Positions 1-9,849 of a stretch of DNA of 64,000 bases are shown here, piece after piece. The first letter of the stretch is position 1, and every line of letters starts with the position of its first letter. The notes beneath the pieces are model-generated. The model was not told the origin of the DNA and did no database searches. It saw nothing but the letters and a program-made list of their open reading frames with translations. The stretch lies in the NCBI RefSeq assembly GCF_016864375.1, contig NZ_CP069354.1, positions 1,364,001 to 1,428,000 of the forward strand, given 5' to 3'. A program made the position numbers and the translations under genes. This stretch comes from Microvirga sp. VF16. GTDB taxonomy: Bacteria; Pseudomonadota; Alphaproteobacteria; Rhizobiales; Beijerinckiaceae.

Positions 1-149
1 TCAGCGCGAGAAACATTGGAGCACCTTTGGTTGGCGCTGTCTTAGACCTTCGTATAATGCGGGTCACGCGCCAAATTGCGAGAACAGCTATGCATTTCAT
101 GAATGGCCACGTTCATCGTCCGGTAATCTTGTTCTGATTGGGTGGTTCG

Positions 150-629
150 ATGTCTGACTCCCAGCCACGCCGGTCGCCGCGCCTCATCTCCCGGGCTCTT
201 CATACTTATTGGCGCTTCTCCCGCGGCCTGACCCTGGGTGTTCGCGGAGTCGTTCTCGACCAGCAGGACCGGGTCTTTCTCATCAGACACACCTATGTTG
301 CCGGCTGGCATCTGCCGGGCGGCGGCGTCGAGACCGGGGAGGCGGCATTGGATGCGCTTGATCGCGAACTTCGGGAAGAAGCCTGCATCGCCCTCGACGA
401 GACACCTCATCTCTTCGGCATCTTCTTCAACAACAGGATCTCCCAGCGCGATCACGTGCTGGTCTATGTGATCCGGCGCTTCACGGTGCTGGAGGTCAAA
501 CAGCCGGACAGGGAAATCGCCGAGGCCGGCTTTTTCCCGCTCGACCGATTGCCAGAAGAGACGACGGCAGCCACCCGCAACCGTCTGGCCGAAATCCTCG
601 AGGGGCAATCTCTCTCAGCGAACTGGTGA
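150..629 (+). CDS. Nudix family hydrolase
   Basis: A 159-residue Nudix pyrophosphohydrolase. The family cleaves nucleoside diphosphates linked to another group; the substrate here cannot be told. The Nudix box spans about residues 58-80: Gly58, Glu64, then R72-E73-L74-R75-E76-E77, which provides the metal-binding glutamates. The glycine that usually follows the EE pair is Cys79 instead. I use the ATG at 150; an in-frame TTG at 138 would add only four residues. It stands 155 bp before an acetyltransferase gene, so an operon is possible but not shown. Confidence 0.88.
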   Translation: MSDSQPRRSPRLISRALHTYWRFSRGLTLGVRGVVLDQQDRVFLIRHTYVAGWHLPGGGVETGEAALDALDRELREEACIALDETPHLFGIFFNNRISQRDHVLVYVIRRFTVLEVKQPDREIAEAGFFPLDRLPEETTAATRNRLAEILEGQSLSANW

Positions 630-784
630 GAGAGCATTTGCGCCGCGTTCCCGACGCTGCTATGGCCTAAGCCATAAAGGAAACGCCGAGCCCCATGAGC
701 AACACCCGGATTCTGCGACGACGACACGGCTGACATCACGTCCAGCCGCCATTTGTCGTTTCTCGTCCTTCCGTGAGTCCGTTC

Positions 785-1294
785 ATGACCGAGCTCTCGC
801 TCCTGATCCGCACCGAACAACCCATCGATTCCGAGGCCATCGAGCGCCTGCACGAGCGCGCTTTCGGCCCGGGCCGCTTTGCCCGCACTGCGTCTCGCCT
901 GAGGGAAGGGGCGTCCCATCTGCTCGATCTGTCGTTCACCGCCCTGGTCGGCACCCTGCTCGTCGGCTCGGTGCGCCTGACGCCGGTGAAGGCCGGCAAG
1001 GTGTCCGCCCTGATGCTGGGACCGCTCACCGTGGAGCCCGCCTTCGAGAGCCGTGGCATCGGTGCGGCCTTGATGCAGCGCTCGCTCGATGCCGCCAAGG
1101 CGAAAGGCCATACCCTGGTGTTGCTCGTTGGTGACGAGCCTTATTACAGCCGCTTCGGCTTCAAGCGCATCCCGCCACAGCAACTGCAGCTTCCGGGTCC
1201 GGTCAATCCTGCCCGTTTCCTGGCGCTGGAGCTGGCGGAGGGGGCGATGGCCGGCGCGAAGGGGCTGGTGAGCCCGCTGCCGCAGGATTCCTGA
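785..1294 (+). CDS. GNAT family N-acetyltransferase (YhbS-like)
   Basis: A 169-residue acetyl-CoA-dependent N-acetyltransferase. The acetyl-CoA binding loop is visible near residues 80-100 (LTVEPAFESRGIGAAL, the Q/R-x-x-G-x-G/A motif), followed by the family's YYSRFGF segment. This arrangement is typical of YhbS-like (COG3153) proteins, whose substrates are mostly unknown. The ATG at 785 is preferred to the in-frame GTG at 773 because the conserved N-terminal strand begins right after it. It ends 18 bp from the convergent minus-strand gene. Confidence 0.85.
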   Translation: MTELSLLIRTEQPIDSEAIERLHERAFGPGRFARTASRLREGASHLLDLSFTALVGTLLVGSVRLTPVKAGKVSALMLGPLTVEPAFESRGIGAALMQRSLDAAKAKGHTLVLLVGDEPYYSRFGFKRIPPQQLQLPGPVNPARFLALELAEGAMAGAKGLVSPLPQDS

Positions 1295-1312
1295 TCAGGC
1301 CAGAATTCCTGA

Positions 1313-3385
1313 TCAGGCCCTGCGGCGTCCTTCGATCAGCCAGGCAACGAGCGTCGAGCCGATCAGGAGCGCCAGACCGACGAAGCCGAGCGCCATCGGG
1401 AAGACGGACACGCCGCGCACGATGGCGCTGTCGCTTGGCTTGATGCCGATCCAGTCGCCGCCGGAAAAGCGTGTGCCAGAATGCACCGCGAGAATGCGTG
1501 GCACCGTGATGCTCTGATCGCCTGCCATCGCGACCCGCCGCACCGATCCACCCGTCGCCTCGGCAATCGAACTCAAGGCCTCGGTATTGCTGAACACGTC
1601 CGTCAGCTCGCGCGGATTGGCCGGTCCGATACTGACGAAGGTGATGAGATCGCCCGAACGGACAGTGTGCAATCCAAGCTCTCGGCTTGCCACCTGCGCA
1701 GTGAAGAGGCCGGGGCGCGTCTCGGTGAGCGGCACGCTGCTCTCCGCACCGCTCGGCGCGATGAGGGTCGCGGGATCGGTTGTCTCCGCCATGGTCTGCC
1801 GCTCGATTCGGATATCGCGCCCTTGCGCACTTGCGCGTAGCGCCTCCTCTTCGAGGGCCGGTTCCTTCATGAGCCAATGGGCGAGGCGGCGCAGCAGGTC
1901 GAGATGCGGTCCGCCATCCTGATAGCCGCGGGCCCAGAGCCAGGCATGATCGGAAAGAAGCAGTGCCACGCGGCCCTTGTCCTCCCGGCGCAGCACGAGA
2001 AGCGGCAGATCGTTTGCACCCGACATGAGGGTGTCGCCCGATTGCACCTGCGAGCCGATGATGCGCAGCCACTCGCCCCAGGCGGGTGGCGATTGCTCGG
2101 AGCCTGGTAGGTCGCGGGTGACGGGATGCCGGTCGCCGGTATCGGTAATCTCGGCCTTATAGGGCTGCTCGACGATGCTGCCGTTGGGCTGACCCGGAAT
2201 GATCGGTGCAAGCCGCGTCTGCGCGAGGCTGCCATAGCTCGCGAATTCCGGTCCCGCTGCCACGAGGATCGCGCCGCCTTCGCGCACGTAGCGCACGATG
2301 TTCTCGAAATAGCTCGATGGCAGGATGCTCTGGTTCGCATAGCGGTCGAAGATGATCAGGTCGAATTCCTTGATCTTCTGCTGGAACAGCTCGCGAGTCG
2401 GGAAGGCGATCAGCGAGAGCTCGTTGATCGGCGTGCCGTCCTGCTTCTCCGGCGGCCGAAGAATCGTGAAATGGACGAGGTCCACATTGGCATCGGATTT
2501 CAGCAGATTGCGCCAGGTGCGCTCGCCCGCATGCGGCTCGCCGGAGACCAGCAGCACGCGCAGCTTCTCGCGGATGCCTTCGATCGGAACGACGGCACGA
2601 TTGTTGGTCTGCGTCAGTTCGTTCGGCAGGCCCTCCACTTCGAGCTCGATCACATTGGTGCCGCCATGCTCGATACGCACATCGAGCGAGAAGGGGGTAT
2701 CGGCCCGCACCTGCTGGCGGGTGAGGACCTGGCCGTCCCGGCGCACGGTGACGAGAGCCGACCCCGTGCCGCCGCGCTCCATAATCTGTGCGCGGATGGT
2801 CTGATCCTTGCCGACGATGCCGAAGCGGGGCGCCTCCAGCAGCTTGATTTGCCGATCGCGCTCGTCGGGGCGGCCGGTGATGAGCGCATGAAGCGGTGCC
2901 CGGAAGCCGAGGCCTTCCACGGAGGGCGGAATGTCGTGCACTACGCCGTCGGTGACGAAGATAACACCGGCGAGCCGGTCCGGCGGCACATCGGCGAGGC
3001 CGTTCGAGAGGGCGGCGAACAGGCGCGTGCCGTCATCGCCGTTGCCGTCATCCGCCTCGATGAAGCGGGGATCCACATCGGCCAGCGAGCCGAAGCGGCG
3101 CTCCAGTTCCGCTCGCACCTGATCGGTCATGGGTGAGCGGTCGCCCAGGGTCTGCGACGTCGAGCGGTCGATGACAACCGCCACGATATCCTTCACCTTC
3201 TCCCGATCCTCCTGCACGAGCGCCGGGTTGGCGAGAGCGAGGAGAACGAGGCCAAGGGCGATGGCTCTGAGGATTGCAACCGGTCCGCGGGAGACCAGCG
3301 CAAGCACTACGAGCAGCGCGACGACTGCGCCAAAGACCCAAAGGGCATAAGTCGGGATGAGTGGGGAGAAGCTGATCGAGAGCAA
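1313..3385 (-). CDS. Membrane-anchored VWA/glutamine-amidotransferase-like protein, last gene of MoxR operon
   Basis: A 690-residue membrane protein. Two hydrophobic helices (about residues 14-31 and 36-56) precede a von Willebrand A-like domain with an intact metal-ion (MIDAS) motif D73-R-S-T-S77 and a later FVTDGV strand. The middle, from about residue 270, looks like the class I glutamine-amidotransferase-like fold found in this family, and a last helix at about 660-683 ends in a basic tail. It starts 12 bp after the DUF4159 gene and is the fourth gene of moxR-DUF58-DUF4159-this gene. By analogy with MoxR/VWA systems it probably helps assemble or load metals into envelope or respiratory complexes, but the client is unknown. 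Confidence 0.75.
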   Translation of the reverse strand: MLSISFSPLIPTYALWVFGAVVALLVVLALVSRGPVAILRAIALGLVLLALANPALVQEDREKVKDIVAVVIDRSTSQTLGDRSPMTDQVRAELERRFGSLADVDPRFIEADDGNGDDGTRLFAALSNGLADVPPDRLAGVIFVTDGVVHDIPPSVEGLGFRAPLHALITGRPDERDRQIKLLEAPRFGIVGKDQTIRAQIMERGGTGSALVTVRRDGQVLTRQQVRADTPFSLDVRIEHGGTNVIELEVEGLPNELTQTNNRAVVPIEGIREKLRVLLVSGEPHAGERTWRNLLKSDANVDLVHFTILRPPEKQDGTPINELSLIAFPTRELFQQKIKEFDLIIFDRYANQSILPSSYFENIVRYVREGGAILVAAGPEFASYGSLAQTRLAPIIPGQPNGSIVEQPYKAEITDTGDRHPVTRDLPGSEQSPPAWGEWLRIIGSQVQSGDTLMSGANDLPLLVLRREDKGRVALLLSDHAWLWARGYQDGGPHLDLLRRLAHWLMKEPALEEEALRASAQGRDIRIERQTMAETTDPATLIAPSGAESSVPLTETRPGLFTAQVASRELGLHTVRSGDLITFVSIGPANPRELTDVFSNTEALSSIAEATGGSVRRVAMAGDQSITVPRILAVHSGTRFSGGDWIGIKPSDSAIVRGVSVFPMALGFVGLALLIGSTLVAWLIEGRRRA

Positions 3386-3397
3386 CGCGATCTCCCC

Positions 3398-6202
3398 TTA
3401 CTGCCCGAGGCGTTCGAGCAGGGCCGGCACGTGCACCTGATCGGCCTTGTAGTTGCCGGTCAGCGCATACATGACGATGTTGACGCCGCTGCGATACGAG
3501 AATTCCCGCTGGCGTTGATCGCTACCGACGACCGGATAGATCCATTCGCCCCGCGCGCCCACAGCCCAGGCGGCGGCGAGATCGTTGGACGTAATGATGA
3601 TCGGTGAGACGCCATCGCCCGAGCGGGCCGGACGGTTTGCTTCACCCTCGGGTGCGGGTGGCAGAGCCTCGACCCAGGTCTGTCCCGTGGCATAGCGGCC
3701 GGGGAAGGTGTCGAGAATGTAGAAGGTCTTGGTCAGCACGTGATCGGCCGGCACGGGCTCGAGTTCGGGAATGTCGAGGCTTGCCAGCATCCGGCGAAGG
3801 TACTGTCCCTCGGCGGTGGGCGCTCCGTCCGGGCGATTGCCGAAGGCATCGCGCGTGTCGAAGATCACCGTGCCGCCCCCCTTCATGAAGGCATCAAGGC
3901 GCCGGATCGCAGCTTCGGACGGCATGGGACGCGACGCGACGATGGGCCAGTAGATCAGCGGATAGAATGCGACCTCGTCGCGCGAGAGATCGATGCCGAT
4001 GGGCTCGCCGGGCGAAAGGGCAGTCCGCTGGCTCAGCACCTGCGTCAGTCCGGCCAGTCCCGCCTTGCTCGTCTCATCGACCTGCGAGTCTCCTGTGACA
4101 ACATAGGCCAGTCGCGTCACGAGAGCGGGATTGGTGCTCTCCATCATCATGGACGACCGGCGTTCCTGCGCGCTCGCATCGGAGACCGGATTGAGGACAA
4201 ACGACGCGCCGAGGATGATGGCAGCCGCAGCACCAGCTCGGCGCAGGCGTCCGGTAAGGTTCGACAGGTGGCCGCCGAGCCAGAGCGAGACGAGGGTGTC
4301 TATCAGCAGGAGCGCGAGTGCGAGCATGAAGAGCGGCATGCGTAGATCGATGGTCTGTGCACCGGCGAGCGGCGCGATCCGCGCACTGAGCGGCGCATAA
4401 TTGAGTGGGGCCAGCCGGTCGCCCGGCAGAAGCGCATTCACCGCAAGGCTCGAATCCACGGGGCCATAGAAGCCCGGCGGATGCTCCCCGGTCGCACGGT
4501 CGGCATAGTTGCGCGGCACAGCACGGGCATTCGCCGGAGGCGAGGTGAAGATGCCATAGCCATCGAGGGTCAATCGAGGGGCCACCGTCTCGTTCTCCGC
4601 GTTGCGCGCTTCCGCATTCATATCGCCTGGTGCCCCGGCAAGAGCCGTGGTCCGGCGCAGCATGTCGACGAAGAGGCCCGACAGGGGCAGGTTCGACCAG
4701 GTGGTGTCGGCGGTGACGTGGAAGAGCACGATCATACCGTCGCCGCGTTTGTCCGCCGTGACGATGGGTGTGCCATCGGCGAGCGACGCCCAGGTTCTCG
4801 ACGGCAGGTCGCCATCCGGTTCCGCGAGGATCTGGCGGCGGATGCCGATCTCCTCCGGCACGGCGAGGCCGAAATAGGGACTTTCGCGGGTGAACGGTGC
4901 GAAGGTCTTCGGCGTGTCCCAGGACAGCGTGCCGCCGAGGCTGCGGCCGCCCCGGCGCAGGCGCACGGGCACGAGTTCATCATTGCCGGCGGCCAACCTG
5001 GAGCCGGCGAAGCGCAGCAGCATGCCGCCCTGCTCGACGAAGGCCGTCACTTTGCCGAGCGTCTCGCGGTCGAGGCCGCCCACATCGGCGAGCACGAGAA
5101 CGGAAACCTGTTCGTCGATCAGTTGGTTCACCGCATCGGCGACCGCGCCACGGCCATTGCGGATTTCGGAATAAGGCGAGAGTGCGCGCTCGATATAATA
5201 GAGCGGCGAGAGAAGGGGTTGGGCCTGATCGGACGTGCCGCCGAAGACGAGGCCGACGCGGCGGCGCTTGCCCCGCTCGTCGAGAAGATGCACTGCGCCA
5301 GCCGAGCCCTCGCCGAGGATCTCGATGCGGGCAATGGCGTTGCGGATCTCGGTCGGCAGATCGAAGGCGATATTCGTCTCGGTGGCGTTCTGATCGAAGG
5401 AGAAGCGCATGTCGGCGAGCGGCAGGCTCCTCAGATCGAGCGCGCGCACCGTGCCGGCATCGCGTCCGTTTGGTTCGGGTCGTACCAGTTTGACGTTGAG
5501 TTGGCCGCTGGCATTCTCAACACCGGCAACGGCGAGCGCCGGAGCACGTTCCGCTTTCAGGACGGTAATCCGCTGCCCGCTCGCCATTTGCGCTAAGCCG
5601 TCGATGAAGCCCTGTCCATCAACGCCGGCCACCCCGTCGCTGATCCAGACAATATTTACCTCAGGCGTGGATTCCATGAAACGCCTGATGGAATCGAGAT
5701 GAGCCTGACGGTCCTGAAGATGCGGCAGAGGCTTTAAGGACCGCAGCCGCTCAAGCGCGGCGGCCGGGCTCGCGAGTTCGATAGCGGCAGGAGCTTCCGC
5801 CGTTGCAACCAGAGCAACGGTGCGTCCGTCGCGTCCCGCTGCCTCGATGCGCTCGGTGGCGAGGTTCAGGCGATCGCGCCAGTCATGGGCGGAGGCAAAG
5901 CCGTTGTCGAGCATGATCAGAAGCGGTGAACGGTTATTGTCCTCCGCGAGCGGATTCCAGATCGGACCCGCGGCTGCGAGGATGAGGAAGGCGGCGAGCA
6001 GCAGCCGCAGCAGAAGAAGCCACCAGGGTGTACGGGCAGGCGTTTCCTCCTCTGGCCTTAGGTCGGCCATGATCTTCAGGGGTGGAAAGTCGACGCGCTT
6101 CGGCTGCGGCGGCGTGATGCGCAGGAGCAGCCAGATCGCCGGCAGAGCTGCCAGGGCCGTCAGGACGAGCGGAACGGTGAAGGTGAGAGGAAGGCCCAGC
6201 AT
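3398..6202 (-). CDS. BatA/DUF4159 domain membrane protein
   Basis: A 934-residue protein of the BatA-N plus DUF4159 type common in alphaproteobacteria. An N-terminal helix (about residues 8-27), a PPLKIMADL-type linker and a second helix (about 60-80) match the BatA N-terminal region. A VWA-like domain follows, but its MIDAS position reads D-N-G-F-A-S, so metal binding is probably lost. A third membrane region (about 625-680) leads to the C-terminal DUF4159 domain. The gene lies 6 bp after the DUF58 gene and 12 bp before a second VWA-like gene, so the four are surely cotranscribed. Likely a structural partner of the MoxR ATPase; the substrate is not known. Confidence 0.8.
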   Translation of the reverse strand: MLGLPLTFTVPLVLTALAALPAIWLLLRITPPQPKRVDFPPLKIMADLRPEEETPARTPWWLLLLRLLLAAFLILAAAGPIWNPLAEDNNRSPLLIMLDNGFASAHDWRDRLNLATERIEAAGRDGRTVALVATAEAPAAIELASPAAALERLRSLKPLPHLQDRQAHLDSIRRFMESTPEVNIVWISDGVAGVDGQGFIDGLAQMASGQRITVLKAERAPALAVAGVENASGQLNVKLVRPEPNGRDAGTVRALDLRSLPLADMRFSFDQNATETNIAFDLPTEIRNAIARIEILGEGSAGAVHLLDERGKRRRVGLVFGGTSDQAQPLLSPLYYIERALSPYSEIRNGRGAVADAVNQLIDEQVSVLVLADVGGLDRETLGKVTAFVEQGGMLLRFAGSRLAAGNDELVPVRLRRGGRSLGGTLSWDTPKTFAPFTRESPYFGLAVPEEIGIRRQILAEPDGDLPSRTWASLADGTPIVTADKRGDGMIVLFHVTADTTWSNLPLSGLFVDMLRRTTALAGAPGDMNAEARNAENETVAPRLTLDGYGIFTSPPANARAVPRNYADRATGEHPPGFYGPVDSSLAVNALLPGDRLAPLNYAPLSARIAPLAGAQTIDLRMPLFMLALALLLIDTLVSLWLGGHLSNLTGRLRRAGAAAAIILGASFVLNPVSDASAQERRSSMMMESTNPALVTRLAYVVTGDSQVDETSKAGLAGLTQVLSQRTALSPGEPIGIDLSRDEVAFYPLIYWPIVASRPMPSEAAIRRLDAFMKGGGTVIFDTRDAFGNRPDGAPTAEGQYLRRMLASLDIPELEPVPADHVLTKTFYILDTFPGRYATGQTWVEALPPAPEGEANRPARSGDGVSPIIITSNDLAAAWAVGARGEWIYPVVGSDQRQREFSYRSGVNIVMYALTGNYKADQVHVPALLERLGQ

Positions 6203-6208
6203 CGCTCA

Positions 6209-7132
6209 TCACCCTCCCAATGCTGTGCCGCGAGAGGTCGATACGAGCGTCATGATGCGCAGCGCCGCTTCACTGGCAGGCCGGTCGGTCCGATGGATGG
6301 TCAGCGTCCAGCCACGGCGGCGGGCGAGCTGCTGAAGTTCCTCCCGATGGTGCTCGATCCGCAGTCGATAAGCTTGCCCCCAGGAGATCGCATCGCCGAT
6401 GCGGAGCGAAAGGCCGTCCTCGAGATCGTGCAGAACCGCTTGACCCTGGAACGGGAAGGTCTCCTCGACGGGATCGACGATCATCACGAGGTGCCCGCGC
6501 GCTCCGCGCGACGAAATGGCTTCGACCATGGCCGTGATGTCGCTGACGGGCGACAGGAAATCGCTGATCAGGATCGCTTCGTGTTGCGGTGCGATGGGAG
6601 CCTGCGGCGGCAGATCCTCTTCAAGCGAGGTGCGATCCGCCACCAAGGTCTGTGCCATGGCCTCGGCAATCCGCCGTGTGGCGCGTGGCGGCATCAGACC
6701 CAGCATGCCGACCCGCTCTCCGGCTTCCACGAAGCAGTCGGCGAGCGCCAGACCGAGCACGATGGCGCGCTCGATCTTGGGTGCCTGCGCGAGATCCGAG
6801 ACGTAGCCCATGGAGGCGGAACGGTCGAGCCAGAACCAGACGGTCTGGGCCGTCTCCCATTCGCGCTCGCGCACGTAGAGCCGGTCGTCGCGGGCCGAGC
6901 GGCGCCAGTCGATGCGCTGCGCGGCCTCTCCGGCGACGAAGGGTCGGAACTGCCAGAAGGTCTCTCCGGTGCCGGCGCGCCGGCGGCCATGGATCCCGTG
7001 GGCGAGGTTCGCAGCGACACGCCTCGCCTCGAGCACGAGATGCGGCATCCGGCTGGCCAGGGAGAGCGCGCTCTCGGTTTCGCGGCGACCTGGCGAGCGG
7101 GCACTTTCGGGGAGGACCCGGACACGGGCCAT
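6209..7132 (-). CDS. DUF58 domain protein (VWA-like MoxR partner)
   Basis: A 307-residue soluble protein with the DUF58 signature around RIDWRRSARDDRLYVRERE, followed by a VWA-like core whose MIDAS motif is intact (LDRSASMG). DUF58 proteins are the usual partner of MoxR AAA+ ATPases. I start at the ATG at 7132, 10 bp after the moxR stop and preceded by an AGGA-like ribosome site; an open frame running further back overlaps moxR and adds no conserved sequence. The stop is 6 bp before the next gene. Family and operon are clear; the client protein is unknown. Confidence 0.85.
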   Translation of the reverse strand: MARVRVLPESARSPGRRETESALSLASRMPHLVLEARRVAANLAHGIHGRRRAGTGETFWQFRPFVAGEAAQRIDWRRSARDDRLYVREREWETAQTVWFWLDRSASMGYVSDLAQAPKIERAIVLGLALADCFVEAGERVGMLGLMPPRATRRIAEAMAQTLVADRTSLEEDLPPQAPIAPQHEAILISDFLSPVSDITAMVEAISSRGARGHLVMIVDPVEETFPFQGQAVLHDLEDGLSLRIGDAISWGQAYRLRIEHHREELQQLARRRGWTLTIHRTDRPASEAALRIMTLVSTSRGTALGG

Positions 7133-7142
7133 GACTGAGATC

Positions 7143-8159
<1,017 letters not shown>

Positions 8160-8357
8160 GAGGTCACTCTCCTCGTTCGCAACTGCCCCCGGTAGCTAGT
8201 CTGCCTTCGATCCGTGTCGAGACGCAAGGGTCGTTGCGCCGCAGCAAAGGACCGATATGGAGTGGACGGGACCGCCGGGGACTCTATGCTCTAGGAAGTA
8301 ACAATCGATGGCTGTTCGTCGATCCATAAAGTTCAAAATCCTGTTCACGCTTGCGTC

Positions 8358-8957
8358 ATGACCGATCCCTCACCCGCCATTTCCGGGAATGCCTTGGCCC
8401 GCCTGACCGAGGCGCTCGGCGCTGAAGCCAAGCGCAAAGGTCCCCCGCCGGTCGAGCGCTGGAACCCGGCCTATTGCGGCGACATCGACATGCGCATCGC
8501 AGCTGACGGGACGTGGCACTACATGGGCACTCCCATCAACCGCTCCGCTCTCGTGAAGCTGTTCTCGACGGTTCTGCGCAAGGATCCGGAGCGCTACGTG
8601 CTGGTGACGCCGGTCGAGCGGGTCGGGATCACGGTCGAGGACGCACCTTTCCTTGCGGTCGAAATGGCTGTTGATGGAGAGGGTGAGAGCCGCCAGATCG
8701 CCTTCCGCACCAATGTGGACGATCTCGTGCCGGTGAGTGCTGAGCACCCCTTACGCTTCGAGCGGGACGCCAATGGCGGTGTGAAGCCTTACGTGAAGGT
8801 TCGGGGCGAGCTGTGGGCGCGGGTGACGCGAGCTCTGGCGCTAGATCTGATCGCGCTGGGTGAAGAAAAGGATGAGGAAGGCGTTTCCACCTTCGGTATC
8901 ACGGCAAGCGGTCTGTTCTTCCATATCGCTCCGGTCAGCGAGTTGGGCGCGTCCTGA
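8358..8957 (+). CDS. DUF1285 domain protein
   Basis: A 199-residue cytosolic protein matching the DUF1285 family by its PPVERWNPAYCGDIDMRI start and the central GTWHYMGTPINR segment. The family has no agreed biochemical role. It heads a tightly coupled set: its TGA shares one base with the ATG of the next gene, which overlaps the third gene by four bases, which in turn overlaps the CCA-transferase gene by one base. The coupling suggests a link to RNA or coenzyme maintenance, but this is inference from position. Confidence 0.85.
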   Translation: MTDPSPAISGNALARLTEALGAEAKRKGPPPVERWNPAYCGDIDMRIAADGTWHYMGTPINRSALVKLFSTVLRKDPERYVLVTPVERVGITVEDAPFLAVEMAVDGEGESRQIAFRTNVDDLVPVSAEHPLRFERDANGGVKPYVKVRGELWARVTRALALDLIALGEEKDEEGVSTFGITASGLFFHIAPVSELGAS

Positions 8958-9595
8958 TGCGGCTTGCACCCCATGACGCACCGGATTTTCTGACGCTGGC
9001 GGCCGAGCGGCTGCGGCCCGAGCCTCCGCATCCGGACGAAGTCCTGGCCAATCCGAGGGGCGATCACAGCCTCGACAACGAGCCCCTCGTCCATCCCTTG
9101 ACCCCGAAGCCAGCCGCGGTGCTCGTGCCCGTCGTCATGCGCGAGGAACCGATGCTGCTCCTCACCGAGCGCGCGGCCCATCTGCGCCAGCATTCCGGGC
9201 AGATCGCCTTTCCTGGCGGTCGGGTCGACCCGGAGGATGCTTCCGTCCTGGCGGCGGCCTATCGCGAGGCAATGGAGGAGATCGGCCTCGACAGCCGCTT
9301 CATCAGTCCGCTCGGCTATCTCGACGCTTATTTATCCACCACGAATTATCTCGTCATCCCGGCAGTGGCGCGGATCGCGCCTTCCTACACCCTCAACCTC
9401 AATCATGATGAGGTCGCCGATACGTTCGAGGTGCCACTCAGCTTCCTCATGGACCCTGCGCGCCACGAACTCCATTCGCGCGAGTGGAAGGGGAGGGTGC
9501 GCCGCTACTATGCAATGCCCTATCAGGGGCGCTACATCTGGGGGGTGACGGCGGGCATCATCCGCAATTTGTACGAGAGGCTCTACGGTTCATGA
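8957..9595 (+). CDS. CoA pyrophosphatase-type Nudix hydrolase
   Basis: A 212-residue Nudix enzyme of the NudL/coenzyme A pyrophosphatase type. LTERAAHLRQHSGQIAFPGG is the UPF0035 signature that precedes the Nudix box in CoA-cleaving members, and the box itself contains REAMEEIGL with the two metal-binding glutamates. It would split CoA to 3',5'-ADP and phosphopantetheine. The start codon overlaps the DUF1285 stop (TGATG) and the stop overlaps the start of the DUF6111 gene (ATGA), so translation is coupled along the operon. Confidence 0.9.
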   Translation: MRLAPHDAPDFLTLAAERLRPEPPHPDEVLANPRGDHSLDNEPLVHPLTPKPAAVLVPVVMREEPMLLLTERAAHLRQHSGQIAFPGGRVDPEDASVLAAAYREAMEEIGLDSRFISPLGYLDAYLSTTNYLVIPAVARIAPSYTLNLNHDEVADTFEVPLSFLMDPARHELHSREWKGRVRRYYAMPYQGRYIWGVTAGIIRNLYERLYGS

Positions 9596-9849
9596 CGCGT
9601 GCGGTTGTTCAGGGATTGGTGCTGTTCCTCCTGCCGTTCGTCCTCTTCGCCGCATATCTCGTCGTCCGTCGCCGCAATCCCCTGATCTGGTCGCATTGGA
9701 GCGATCAATCGCTCTGGCTTGCCATTGCAGGCTTGAGTTTCGTCATCGTCTCGCTGATCGCGACGGGCCTCTTGGCCGAGCGCCAGACCGGCACTTATGT
9801 ACCGACCCATGTGGAAAACGGACGGGTCGTCCCAGGGCATTTCGAGTGA
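9592..9849 (+). CDS. DUF6111 family small membrane protein
   Basis: An 85-residue protein with two predicted membrane helices (about residues 5-22 and 38-59) joined by a short basic loop (VRRRNPLIWSHW), then a hydrophilic tail. The pattern and its place before the CCA-transferase gene fit DUF6111, a family of unknown role in Rhizobiales. It overlaps the upstream Nudix gene by four bases and the downstream gene by one. No catalytic motif is visible. Confidence 0.8.
   Translation: MTRAVVQGLVLFLLPFVLFAAYLVVRRRNPLIWSHWSDQSLWLAIAGLSFVIVSLIATGLLAERQTGTYVPTHVENGRVVPGHFE

Noticed and set aside
1..45. In-frame tail ending in TAG at 43-45, possibly the end of an upstream plus-strand gene
   Set aside because: Only 14 codons are visible and nothing in them identifies a protein.
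2126..3136. Long plus-strand open frames opposite the VWA genes (also 4481-5596 and 6912-8195)
   Set aside because: Antisense shadows of conserved proteins in a high-GC genome.
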